Source: Tubulanus polymorphus (Eukaryota; Nemertea; Palaeonemertea; Tubulaniformes; Tubulanidae). Taken from it: a stretch of DNA of 64,000 bases. The translations under genes were made by a program, and so were the position numbers. Within the stretch, counting starts at the first letter, position 1, and every line of letters starts with the position of its first letter. The stretch spans positions 16,074,450-16,138,449 of the forward strand of contig NC_134029.1 in assembly GCF_964204645.1 (NCBI RefSeq), read 5' to 3'. Below are positions 17,506 through 26,912 of the stretch, piece by piece. Below the pieces are notes generated by a model, which saw only the letters and a list, made by a program, of their open reading frames with translations, made no database searches and had not been told where the DNA came from.

Positions 17506-18174
17506 CTAACCACTGATTAAAACCTCAGAATGCGGTTGATTCTGTGAAATACTATTCCATAATTCAACAAATGTCTTTGCTTTATCCAGTTGATCTAAAT
17601 ATAACTGTAAATCTAGTTTATTAGATTTAATTATATTTTCCTTCTTTTCTAAAGGCCTTAAATTTTTCCAGTTCCATATTAGCTTCTTATTATAATCATC
17701 ACTCATGTCAAATTTAGAAATCGGCAACACGTGATCAATATGAAAGTATTCACCATAATTATCTATATTCATTTTATCATCGAACTGAAATATAATCCAT
17801 GATTTTAAGAATTCATCTGAACAACCCAATAAATTAGATAGTGTTTCTGAATGTGTTTCTTTGTTGAATAATTGTGTTAATCTAGATCTTAAGCATTGTT
17901 TCAATCTAAAATTAATATCTGTTTGATATCTTACTCTCATATATTCTGTCATATAATCATTACAAGCTTCTCTATTATCTTCTCTATATTGTTTGGTATA
18001 TAGTTTAAAACAAGTTTTACAGCAATATTGAAAACCATCTTTGCTAATCTTACGCTTACTAAATTCTGTTAAAGCTAATTTATCTAATTCACATTTAGAA
18101 CACATCTTGTATTATATATTTTTGACGCCAGTGTTATTTGTAATATTTATAGTTTGTGGTTGTTCTGATTCCAT
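17506..18174 (-). pseudogene. HNH homing-type endonuclease, E0 copy with early stop
   Basis: Near-identical to the intact 222-aa gene at 26913, but codon 21 is TAA (18112-18114), leaving a 199-aa frame from a later Met. It keeps paired CxxC zinc motifs and the HIDHVLPISKF...WNWKNLRP...N HNH core. The E0 copy has the more usual DHVLP, where the E3 copy reads DHVLL. Confidence 0.8.
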
Positions 18175-18430
18175 TTATTATACATATTTTTTTACTAAAT
18201 TGTTTTTAGAAGTTCAATGATTTATATCATGTATTATTTCAATCACACTTTACTAACACTTTTAATGTTTAAAATCTAACTCACACAAATATAAATATTG
18301 AAATAATGTTATAAATATATCTATATATCTATTCTATAAGAGCTTACACTTTTAAATGTTATTCATTTACATGAATATTTTAAGAGTAATAGGGATAATA
18401 GGCTTTCAGGTTAAAGGTTGAATGGTCGAG
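18175..18430. repeat. E0 terminal region with truncated palindrome
   Basis: Matches the inner part of the E3 inverted repeat (GAAGTTCAATGATTTATATCATG, then TATATCTATATATCTATTC). AGTAATAGGGATAATAGG begins at 18385; similarity to the terminal palindrome ends near 18430, so the outer half is lost. Confidence 0.7.
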
Positions 18431-18589
18431 TTCATTAATAACAAATATTAAAAGTAATTTAAAACTATAATATATTTTCATAACCGTGTGTATTTCAGTT
18501 GAATAATAGAATAATAATTATTATTAAAATATATTTGATTATATGAATTTGTGTATTGTAAATAAATCAATTGGTCGCGGAGCGGAGCG
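18431..18589. other. Unassigned AT-rich junction
   Basis: AT-rich, non-coding, with a short GC-rich end (CGCGGAGCGGAGCGGTAGCG). It joins the broken E0 terminus to the truncated BEL/Pao element. No gene or clear repeat partner seen. Confidence 0.4.
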
Positions 18590-18699
18590 GTAGCGAAGTG
18601 GAGCTATTACTGATACTGTTGATTGTGCAAATAATTCTTTCGTTACTGTTACAGCTACGTCAGTTGGATCGAATACTTGTTACGGTATACATAAGGCTA

Positions 18700-20291
18700 T
18701 GGATATTGATAGCTTTAATTCGTTGAATCACCTGTTGAGAGTGACGATTCGTGTATACAGATTTGTAAATATGTTACTGCGTAAAAGTTTTGTCCCTCTT
18801 TCAGATCCAATCACTGTAGAAGAACGCGAATTTGCGGAGAATCAATGGGTGTTCGGTATTTAGAGTGAAGGATTTGGTGATATTATTCATTCCTTACTTC
18901 AAGTTTTGGTAAGACAGTTGAAACTCTTTTTGTCTGATGGCGTCCTTCGTTGCGGGGGGAGAATACAGAACGCTAGGCTTCCGGTGAAAACGAAGTACCC
19001 GATCCTGTTGCCGAGAACCCATCGATTCACGTTTTTGTATCTTCGTTACGTCCATTGTATTAAGGTAATGCATGAAGGTGTTAATGCAACAATAGCATTT
19101 GTTAGACAGAAATATTGGGTACCACAAATTCGTCGTCGTATTACCTCTTTGATACACAAGTGTGTGCCTTGTATTAAGGCTGGCACTGGTAAACCATTCG
19201 TGCTTCCCGATCCGGCTCCATTACCCGCCGTACGAGTTCAAGAAGCGCCACCCTTTTTAGTAGTTGGTATTGATTATACAGGCGCTTTAATCGTAAGAAC
19301 CGAATCATCTGATGCAAAGGTTTATATTTGTCTTATAACATGCGCTATTACTAGAGCGTTACATTTAGAACTTGTAACTGACCTTACCTGTGATGCCTTT
19401 CTTTTAGCATTTCGTAGGTTTTGTGCTCGTCGATCGTTTCCACGTATTGTGTACTCTGATAATGCTTCAACTTTTACATGCGCATCCGAGGAACTCTCGA
19501 ATTTATTCAAATCACTGAAAATCTTTCAATTCATGGCCCAGAATGGGGTCGAATGGCGTTTCATTCCAAAAAGAGCTCCGTGGTTCGGAGGATTTTGGGA
19601 GAGGTTAGTTGGGATGGTAAAAAGCTGTCTGAAAAGAGTCATCGGTCGTGCAAAACTTAACTACGATGAATTGAATACTGTTGTTATTGAATGTGAATGT
19701 ATAATTAATGATAGACCTTTAACATATGTTGATAGCCGTGTTTTAGAACCAGAACCACTAACTCCTTCTCACTTAATCTATGGCCGCGGAATATCGGCTC
19801 TTCCGCAACCTATTACTGATGCTGATACGTTGGCTGATCCAGATTATGGTCATAGCGAGTTGAATCGTCGGCAAGAACATCGCGCCGTACTCGTGCAGCA
19901 TTTCTGGGGAAGATGGAAAAACGAGTACCTCACCGCACTCAGGGAGCGACATAATCAGTCCGGAAATAATCAGGAAATAGTGAAAATAGGTGATATCGTT
20001 CAAATCCACGCGGATAACCCTCGTCTTACATTGCGTTTGGGTATCATCGAAAAGTTGAATCGTGGAAATGATAACTGTATGCGATCGGCGGTCGTGCGAA
20101 CCGCTAAGGGTCGAACGAGTAGACCCATTAATAAGTTGTACCCGCTCGAAATAAATCATCAAGAATTCGCGAAACAGGAGCCACAACCCGAAAAAGCGCG
20201 TAGGATCATCCACCCGAAACGTGCGGCTGCCGTTGCAGCCTTGCAGAAACTTCGCGCCGGGAGAATGTCGGGACTCGGTCCTATGGAGTGA
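18700..20291 (+). pseudogene. BEL/Pao pol C-terminus: integrase plus C-terminal domain
   Basis: Upstream of an in-frame TAG (18861-18863) the typical sequence SLNHLLRVTIRVYRFVN...VEEREFAENQW is readable. Downstream is a 461-aa frame. It holds DGVLRCGGRIQNA, an HHCC zinc region (H...H...CVPCIK), the DDE core (GIDYTGA, VYSDNAST, GFWERLVG) and a C-terminal DUF5641-like domain (GDIVQIHADNPR...LGIIEKL). The frame overlaps the 3' LTR. The single stop and missing 5' half make it a non-autonomous remnant, but the integrase frame itself is open, suggesting a fairly recent insertion. Confidence 0.85.
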
Positions 20292-20520
20292 CTCAACTCT
20301 GTCAACTCTGTTGCTGTTTCGAATGTGACTGAACTGTCCAGTAAACTGTAAACTGTATATTTCCGAATTCAATACTATTTGTTATTCACGGTCTGTGACC
20401 GTCATATTTGCTGCATATAAATATCTGTGTATGAATAAATTAGGAGGCATTTTTGTAAGATCACACTGTTCGTAGTGCTGAGTTCTTGTTCTCTGGTCGT
20501 CTCTCTCGTCTAATACTACA
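20266..20520 (+). repeat. BEL/Pao 3' LTR
   Basis: Begins TGT and ends ACA, preceded by a purine tract (GGGAGAA). Contains TATAAATAT (about 20417) and AATAAA (about 20433), suitable as promoter and polyadenylation signals. The 5' LTR is absent, so boundaries rest on this architecture. Confidence 0.7.
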
Positions 20521-20597
20521 GTTATTCCTAAATCATCTAAAGTTTTTTCAATTGCAACATCACTATTTTTAGATTTTATTTTCTTTTCACCTCCCAT
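20521..20597 (-). pseudogene. 5' fragment of E2 192-aa-type gene
   Basis: Encodes an N-terminus with AIEKTLDDLGIT, homologous to the first gene of E1 but diverged before it. It is cut at codon 26 by the BEL/Pao LTR end. Confidence 0.75.
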
Positions 20598-20784
20598 TTA
20601 TATAACAAAAAAAATTAGTTATGTTGTTGCAACTAGAATTCAACTAGATTAACAAGCTAGTTGAAATATTGTTGTTTTTATTTATTTCTTGTTGAATTTT
20701 ATTTGATTTTTGTTTCAACTACCAATAACTAGATTTCAACTAGAATGTAACTAAAAATATACTAGATTAACAAGCTAGTTGAGT
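20598..20784. other. E2 leader with CTAGTTG repeats
   Basis: AT-rich DNA with two copies of CTAGATTAACAAGCTAGTTG and TTTCAACTA variants, comparable to the CTAGCTAG leader of E1/E3. Non-coding. Confidence 0.5.
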
Positions 20785-21090
20785 TTAAATAAATTCATAT
20801 TTAAATGGGTGTTGTAATCGAAATAGTAATTTTGATCTTTTGTTATTTTTCAATTTATCCATATATTCATTATGTAAATCATGTGGAATAATATCATTTT
20901 CCTCAAGTGCATTTTTCATCGATTTTCTATCTTTATTGTAGAATCAAACTAGAAATCTAATGTTTTCTCTAAAATCTTTAACAATTGAATCATATTTTTG
21001 ATTTAAAACCCACGTTGTTATCCCAAAATGTCTCCCAGAGAAAGCTAAATAATATAATTCACTTTCTCTCACTTTTGAATCATGTAGAGG
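20785..21090 (-). pseudogene. C-terminal fragment of E2 packaging ATPase
   Basis: Encodes the homologue of the last ~100 residues of the ATPase (ESELYYLAFSGRHFGITTWVLNQ), with an internal TGA. It is joined abruptly to the 433-aa-family gene near 21090, showing a deletion/inversion breakpoint: in E1 these genes are 4 kb apart and on opposite strands. Confidence 0.8.
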
Positions 21091-21096
21091 TCTCAT

Positions 21097-21511
21097 GAAG
21101 GGGTCTCTAATTCATTTAATATTAATCTTATTTGAAAGTATGTATGAAATCTAAATGAACTAAATGAATCAATTTATATTTAGAATTATTCAAATGATCA
21201 TTCCAACTAATTCCACATCCTGTTGTTGCACAATAAACTGCAAAATTTAGTTGGTTCCGCCAATACTTCATATTAGATTTTAATAACCATTGTTTTTCAT
21301 TTTTCAATTTTTTAAAATTAATTAAATATACATGAAATATATTTTCCATATTTGCATTAGAATTATTAGTATCAGTAACATAAATTTCTAAATTAGTTAA
21401 TGAATCTAAAACTTCATTTCTATATGAAATATCTTTATTAAAATCTATTGCTAGAATATTATATTTAATTGATTTATTATATTGAAAAGCTTTTGGAAAA
21501 CTAATTGCCAT
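21097..21511 (-). pseudogene. N-terminal third of E2 433-aa-family protein
   Basis: Retains FPKAFQYNKSIKYN and NFAVYCATTGCGISWNDHLN, then is frameshifted and truncated at the breakpoint. The N-terminal domain differs from E1 over residues 45-75 while flanking blocks are nearly identical. Confidence 0.75.
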
Positions 21512-21527
21512 TTATATAATCAAAAAA

Positions 21528-21962
21528 TTAATAATTTATTAATTCTTTTAATAATTTATCTCGTTCTTCAACTGTTATATGACCATTTAAAATAATTATA
21601 TAATCTAATGTGTTTTTTAATTTATTAATTTCTTTTATATTAGTTTTAATTTTTTCTTTATTACTTTTTATGTTTAATTTTGAACTTATACCAGTTAAAA
21701 CACTTGAACTTAAAGCTAACACACCAATTGATATAGCTAAAGGTGTTAATGGACTGAATATTACTAGAAATGTTATTACAGAACTAATTGTAACTGAACC
21801 ACTGATAATAAAATGATATATAATTTTAATTTTTAAATATTTTTTCTTTTTTATCTTTAAGTCACTTTCAAATTCTAATATTTGTTTTTCTAAATATATT
21901 TTTAATTTAGTTTTATTTATATCATGAGGAATAATATCAATATTATCAACTTTATCATCCAT
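21528..21962 (-). CDS. Small two-helix membrane protein, E2 copy, 144 aa
   Basis: Open and same length as the E1 gene at 9091, with scattered conservative changes. Two adjacent transmembrane helices and a Lys-rich tail are retained, along with the T-run/TAAATGG start context. Probably no longer expressed in a functional element. Confidence 0.65.
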   Translation of the reverse strand: MDDKVDNIDIIPHDINKTKLKIYLEKQILEFESDLKIKKKKYLKIKIIYHFIISGSVTISSVITFLVIFSPLTPLAISIGVLALSSSVLTGISSKLNIKSNKEKIKTNIKEINKLKNTLDYIIILNGHITVEERDKLLKELINY

Positions 21963-21982
21963 TTATTTCCCAAAAAAAATTA

Positions 21983-22407
21983 CTAATTAGTAAATTTATA
22001 TGCTACAAATATAACAATAACAGTTCCACCTAAAATCCATATTATTTCATATTTCTGTTTTTCTTTACTTGGGGTATAATAATCTGATAATTTAGGTTTG
22101 TATAGATGTAATTTTTCTTTATTTGTTACCGCGTTATATAAACTCATTGCATCATTAACTGATTGAAAATCTCTATGTGAAATCTTCTGATCATATAATT
22201 CTTTGTTAATATAATCCATGTAATTTTGTCTCTTTTCTCTATATTCTTCTGCAGCTTTATTATATTTTTTCTAATGCTAAATTATGTCTTTTTTGTTCTG
22301 ATAATGACCCATTTTTTATCAATATGCTTAAATAAATATCCACCACCAGTAAATGCTAAAGCGTTAACAATTGCCGATCCTATTATAGTTATAATTGCAG
22401 AAGCCAT
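21983..22407 (-). pseudogene. E2 copy of 140-aa conserved protein, frameshifted
   Basis: The C-terminal 78 codons are open (to 22219). Two extra T residues in T-runs at about 22270 and 22315 break the N-terminal part, which still encodes AIVNALAFTGGGYLF-type sequence. Confidence 0.75.
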
Positions 22408-22434
22408 TTATTTAGCAAAAAAATTATGCACTTC

Positions 22435-22656
22435 TTATATGGGAGGGATATATTTTTGTTTTTCCAAATAATTAATAGTTAAATTAGATAAAGTTACTGC
22501 TAACGTTAATTTTAAAATATCATTTATATCAAATCTATCAACATTAACACTTCCCATTTTAAATACTTTTTTTAATACCATTGAATAACCAACAGTTCCA
22601 ACTGATAGTAAGGCTCCATTATATAATCCAGTTATTATCCACTTATTATCACTCAT
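22435..22656 (-). CDS. Small hydrophobic conserved protein, E2 copy, 73 aa
   Basis: Differs from the E1 protein at a single residue by eye (D to N in LTINYLEK), although neighbouring E2 genes are strongly diverged. Same start context (CTAAATAAATG). Confidence 0.65.
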   Translation of the reverse strand: MSDNKWIITGLYNGALLSVGTVGYSMVLKKVFKMGSVNVDRFDINDILKLTLAVTLSNLTINYLEKQKYIPPI

Positions 22657-22671
22657 TTATTTAGAAAAAAA

Positions 22672-23014
22672 AAATTACTATCTTCAAAATATTCATTTAT
22701 CTTAGTTATAATTATTTCAACATTTATAGTATTATTAGTTTCATTTTCATATATTTCAGTTATCATTTTTTAATATCATCGATAATAAAATCTTCATCTA
22801 ATTCATAAAATCTTAAAGATTCTCTAATTAAATCAGTAATCTTTTCTACATTTAAAGTTTCTTTATCTATTGTTTTTTCATACTCAAATGTTGTTTCATT
22901 AGAAAATGCAATATTTTTAATATGTGTAATTACATCAGTAATGTTTAATTTCATTTCTTTCTCACGTTTAAAATCAAATCCAAAACATATGCTCGGTCCA
23001 ACAGTTATATTCAT
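22672..23014 (-). pseudogene. E2 copy of 113-aa conserved protein
   Basis: N-terminus MNITVGPSICFGFDF intact, then diverged; the frame closes early at 22763 through a frameshift in a T-run. Confidence 0.65.
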
Positions 23015-23031
23015 TTATATAATGAAAAAAT

Positions 23032-23785
23032 TATTCTTTACATCTTATCACTAATCCATAAATTACAGGAAAGTTATTCAAATCAATTAAGTATCCATTA
23101 AGATTTCTTATTTCTAATTTGAAATTATTGAAATGTGGAATACAAGGTTTAAAATCACATACAGCTAAATTATAATTTATTTGCGTTCCAAATTGTTTAA
23201 CATTTTTAATGGTATAATATTTAATATACTAGAATTACAAATTGTAGCTTTAGTTGCTTCAAATGTTTTTGTAGGATCAATTAAATTGCAATAAATATAA
23301 AAGTGTGTAAAAGTCATTAAATTTGTATAAGTTTCGATACTTGAATAATCTCTATCTGGAAGAATTCCAAACAGTTTAGCTATAGGTTTTCTTACTAGAA
23401 ATCTATGTTGTTCATTAGTTAACTTTATTCTTACTTTACTCGAACTATCACTTTTAATAAATTTAATTTCAAATCTAGCAGCTGCACCCATTTTTAAACG
23501 AGCTCTTCTATTAATTTCTTGCGCAAATGTTTCTAAATTATATAATCCTGGTTTTAGATAAAGATGAAACCATTTATTCAAATGTCTAACATGAATTTTA
23601 AAAGCTAAATGATCGAGACTTTTATTCGATATATTATGAAAAGAATTACATAAACTTAAATTAAATAATTTTAAATCTACACAATTCTTAAATTCTCTAT
23701 CTAATTGTACTAGTAAATTATGTGATTTATAATTTGTAAGTCTTCTAGAATCAACAAATATTCTGTATTCTTTTAATTCTACCAT
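23032..23785 (-). pseudogene. E2 penton-like minor capsid gene, frameshifted
   Basis: The first ~40 codons are almost identical to E1 (YRIFVDSRRLTNYKSHNLLV), the middle is well diverged, and LIDPTKTFEATK is conserved. A 1-nt loss near 23205 shifts the last ~55 codons, whose remnant (VIRC-E) still ends at 23032. Confidence 0.75.
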
Positions 23786-23855
23786 TTATTTATAACATAA
23801 AAAACATTACCGCTCACCACTAAAAATTAATTTTAATAAAAATTTTCCTAAATAA

Positions 23856-24240
23856 ATGGATGAGAAGATACCATGTGAAATTTGTGGTGAACTTCTAAGA
23901 AAAAGTTATATGGCTCGACATATGAAAAAACATGATGAAATTTATAAACCCACTAAAATAAACTGCCCAAATTGTAATAAATTATTCTCAAGAAATTATG
24001 TTAAAAAACATTCAGAGAAGTGTAAAGTTAATGACACAACGGTTAATGTTGATAGTAATGAAAGTAATAGTAATTCTGTTGAAGTTGAATCTGAAATTAT
24101 TTGGAAAAGACCTTTCTTATTCTATGATAAGAATGATATAAAAGATCATTTCTGTGAGCATTGTCGAATAAAATATAGCCCTGAAAATATAGAAGATTGG
24201 GAGAATCATCAATTTCATAAAATCTATGATTTTAAATGTT
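23856..24240 (+). pseudogene. Zinc-finger gene fragment (E2-specific)
   Basis: Encodes three Cys/His modules: CEICGELLRKSYMARHMKKH, CPNCNKLFSRNYVKKHSEKC and FCEHCRIKY...WENHQFHK. It then runs into the truncated intein at about 24240. The start has the A-rich AATAAAAAT...AAATAAATGG context. It stands where E1 has the OB-like gene, on the opposite strand, so E2 had a different gene order here. Confidence 0.7.
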
Positions 24241-24809
24241 TTATTTGGGTAAACTTCTTCACAGTATTTCTTTATTCTTTCTAATAATTTCAAATCTTGA
24301 TTACATAAATACCAACAATATTGAGTTCCACTAACATAATTATACACACCTGCTGAACCATCTCCCATGAAAAATCCTTTGATAAAATATTCTTTTTCAA
24401 CCAATGTTTCGGGTTCTATATTATAAATATTATCAGTTATTTTATCAAATGACATATGATTCATTCTTTGGAAAAATCTTTTATGTAATAATTCATCTCC
24501 AATTTTTACATCAGTTGGTTTTATTTCATCACCATTTCGTTTAATTAAACTATGATCTTCTTTAACATCAACGAATCCTAATTTAGTTCTTACTCTATAG
24601 ATTTTCTTATTTGTTTTATGCCTAGTAATATTCTTTAATTTTTTCCATTCATTTCTTGTCCATACATCCATTAATCCATTTATTTGTATTAATTCTTTTT
24701 CACCATATGAAATATAACGTTCATTTTGTTTTGGAATTATTTCTGAAATTCTTCTAATTAATATTTGGTTATTGTATTTCAATAATATTGGGGTGTCAGC
24801 TGTTACAGA
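24240..24809 (-). other. Truncated intein at the pol-c site of E2 PolB
   Basis: Begins with Ser directly after the first Asp of polymerase motif C (LYFD/SVTADTPILL). Block A is followed by a block B-like VDVKEDHSLI (His retained; Lys where Thr is usual), KPTDVKIGDELLH, then a LAGLIDADG-type motif FIKGFFMGDGS. About 190 residues remain. The second endonuclease motif and the C-terminal splice junction are lost at the deletion near 24240. Pol-c inteins are known from archaeal and giant-virus PolBs. Confidence 0.85.
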
Positions 24810-26526
24810 ATCAAAATATAATCTTTCAATATGCTTTTCCCCAAAAAGTGGTTGTAATACATTATAATAAAAATCATACATTAATAATTTTGATACTTCT
24901 AAAACAGTTAAACCAATGAATATAGGTTTATTAAATTTCATTGACGTTCTTTTTAATTTAACTGCTGTTAAATAATCTTCAAATCTTTTATCTCCTAAAT
25001 GTCTAGGGCTTGATTGTAAATGTCTCAATCTTTCAGAATTATTTACTAATTCAATATCATTTCTATTTCTAATATTTTCACATGTTTTACCATAAAAACT
25101 ATTATTCATTAATTTGAAGAAATCTTTTTCAAAATCTGTTTTTGATATGGTTCTCTGTTGAGTATTAAAATCTATATATTTTCCTAACCACTTCGATTGA
25201 TTAAATTCAATATATCTATGTACTTTCTTTAATTTCATTCCTTGTTTTAGATAAAATTTTAACATTCAATAATGAACAATATAATTATATTTATTATTTT
25301 GAGTAAGTATTAATTTTTCTGTAAAAACATGATCTTTCGGTTTTATTTTCTTCTGGTATTCACTTAAATAACTATCATCTACGGTTAAATGTTCCGGGCA
25401 ATATGGTAAGTTTCTTGTTTTAAACTTTATGTCATCAGGATATTCTAAATCAACTACAAATAACCAATTGGTACTTCATCTTTTAAAGTCGCAATTGCGC
25501 TTTCCCAATCAGTTTTATCATCTTTTTCAACTTCTGTTAATATAAAATTTCTGTACGGTTGAGGTTGCATCATTGCCCAACCATATAAATTATTGGCGTC
25601 AATATATAATAATTTATATTCATCATTTGCTTTAAAATGTCTATCACCCATAACACCACTAATTCCACCTCTAATTGATTTTTCAAATAATAAAACCATG
25701 TCTGGTTCTTTTAATAAATCTAATTCTACGTAAGTATATTTTAAACCACATTGCCAGGTTAAACCAGGACTTGAATAACAATAACAAGGATCAACATTAA
25801 AATGATTCAAATTAACTTCTCTAAATTTTTCAAATATATCAGCCAATATCATAACATCTGATTTTAAGTAAAGATCAACTAATTCACCATGATTTTCTAT
25901 CTTAAAATGGTTCCAAATATTTAATGTTCTATTAAACACTTCATCTTTCACATACTCCTCTTTTAATTGGTAATAAAATTGTTCTTTTAATAATTCTGTT
26001 ACATAAAAATCATCATGTGTTTTATAAAATGAATAAGGAATTGCGCCTTTATATCTCAATAATTTTGTTCATTTGGGTAATAATGTCGAGTTATTATAAA
26101 ATCATTATCAACTAAACTTTTTGCTAAATTATCTAATGAACTTGCTAGAAATCTATAAGAATCTAAAAATCTAATGCAACCAAATTGAAATGAAATGTAA
26201 TTTTCAGATGTCTAAGCTAATAGTTTAAAATCATATTTTCTTACATTTGTACCATTCATAGCATTATGTTCTTCTATTTCTTGATTAATTGCACCCAATT
26301 TTCCTGATAATTGTTTTATAAATAGATGGGCATCATAGCCCGATAAATTATGAAATAAAATTGGTACGAAATTAACTTTCTTAGCTTGTAAATTACAATC
26401 TTCATGAGCAGCTCCACGATATTTTGAATTTAAATGATTATGATCTCTAACTTTTTTATCAAATGAATAAAAACGTTTTTCACAGTAACAACAATGAGTT
26501 GCATAATTAAAATCAATTTCATCTTC
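24240..26526 (-). pseudogene. C-terminal half of E2 PolB, intein-bearing and truncated
   Basis: Contains CCYC...DHNHLNSKYRGAAHEDCN (endonuclease VII-like), HNLSGYDAH, YLKSDVMIL, DANNLYGWAMM, KLMNNSFYGKTCEN, and then the start of motif C interrupted by an intein. It carries stops and frameshifts near 25265-25454, 26059 and 26213. Everything after the intein's endonuclease region (the rest of motif C, the C-terminus and the OB-like gene) is deleted. The 5' part of the same gene lies at 44267-45970, beyond E3. Confidence 0.85.
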
Positions 26527-26532
26527 CTTTGT
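26527..26532. repeat. Left target-site duplicate of E3 (CTTTGT)
   Basis: The six bases before the E3 terminus match five of six in TTTTGT at 44261-44266. A 6-bp duplication is characteristic of Polinton integration. Confidence 0.75.
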
Positions 26533-26886
26533 AGTAATAGGGATAATAGGCTTTCATACCAAAGGTCGAACGGTCGAGCTCGTAAAAATGAAAAAATAAT
26601 AATAATTTACAGTTGAATTAGTCGCGCACACTCCTAATTCAACTGTAAATTATTATTATTTTCATTTTTTTACTCACTCGCCCCTTAGACCTTTGATATG
26701 AAAGCCTATTATCCCTATTACTCTTAAAATAATCATATACATGAATAACATTTAAATTGACAGATTATTCAATATAAAAGTGTAAGCTCTTATAGAATAG
26801 ATATATAGATATATTTACAACATTATTTCAATATTCATATTTGTATGAGTTAATGCATGATATAAATCATTGAACTTCTAAAATCA
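26533..26886. repeat. E3 left terminal inverted repeat with 190-bp terminal palindrome
   Basis: The outer palindrome is 26533-26722: both its ends are AGTAATAGGGATAATAGG and complement, with the central stem AATTTACAGTTGAATTAG / complement around the tip TCGCGCACACTC. The remainder to about 26886 matches the right repeat except for a 41-bp segment present only on the right. Confidence 0.85.
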
Positions 26887-26912
26887 ATTTAGTAAAAAAA
26901 TATGTATAATAA

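Larger units (their letters stand above)
16110..18430 (-). mobile_element. E0: inverted end fragment of a fourth Polinton, interrupted by E1
   Basis: Read on the minus strand this runs: partial terminal palindrome (18430-18385), HNH gene, leader with stem-loop repeats, CTAGCTAG region, then the first 26 codons of the 192-aa gene. The order matches E3 positions 26.6 to 29.6 kb. It stops at 16110 exactly where the E1 terminus AGTAATAGG begins. The candidate target duplicate TATCTT (16110-16115) needs its partner left of the window. Confidence 0.75.
18590..20520 (+). mobile_element. 5'-truncated BEL/Pao LTR retrotransposon
   Basis: The 3' portion of BEL/Pao pol (integrase and downstream domain) is followed by GGGAGAA, a polypurine-like tract, then an LTR starting TGTCGGG (20266) and ending CTACA (20520). 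gag, protease, reverse transcriptase and the 5' LTR are missing. It lies inside the E2 copy of the 192-aa-type gene. Confidence 0.8.

Noticed and set aside
24790-24815. Deletion of two codons from PolB motif C in E2
   Set aside because: The apparent loss of Thr-Asp is explained by intein insertion right after the first Asp; the rest of the motif would follow the intein and was removed by the later truncation.
26533-26560. Resemblance of the element terminus TAGGGATAATAGG to the I-SceI recognition site
   Set aside because: Only a partial match with mismatches in the second half, and the nearby nuclease genes are HNH, not LAGLIDADG I-SceI relatives; most likely chance.
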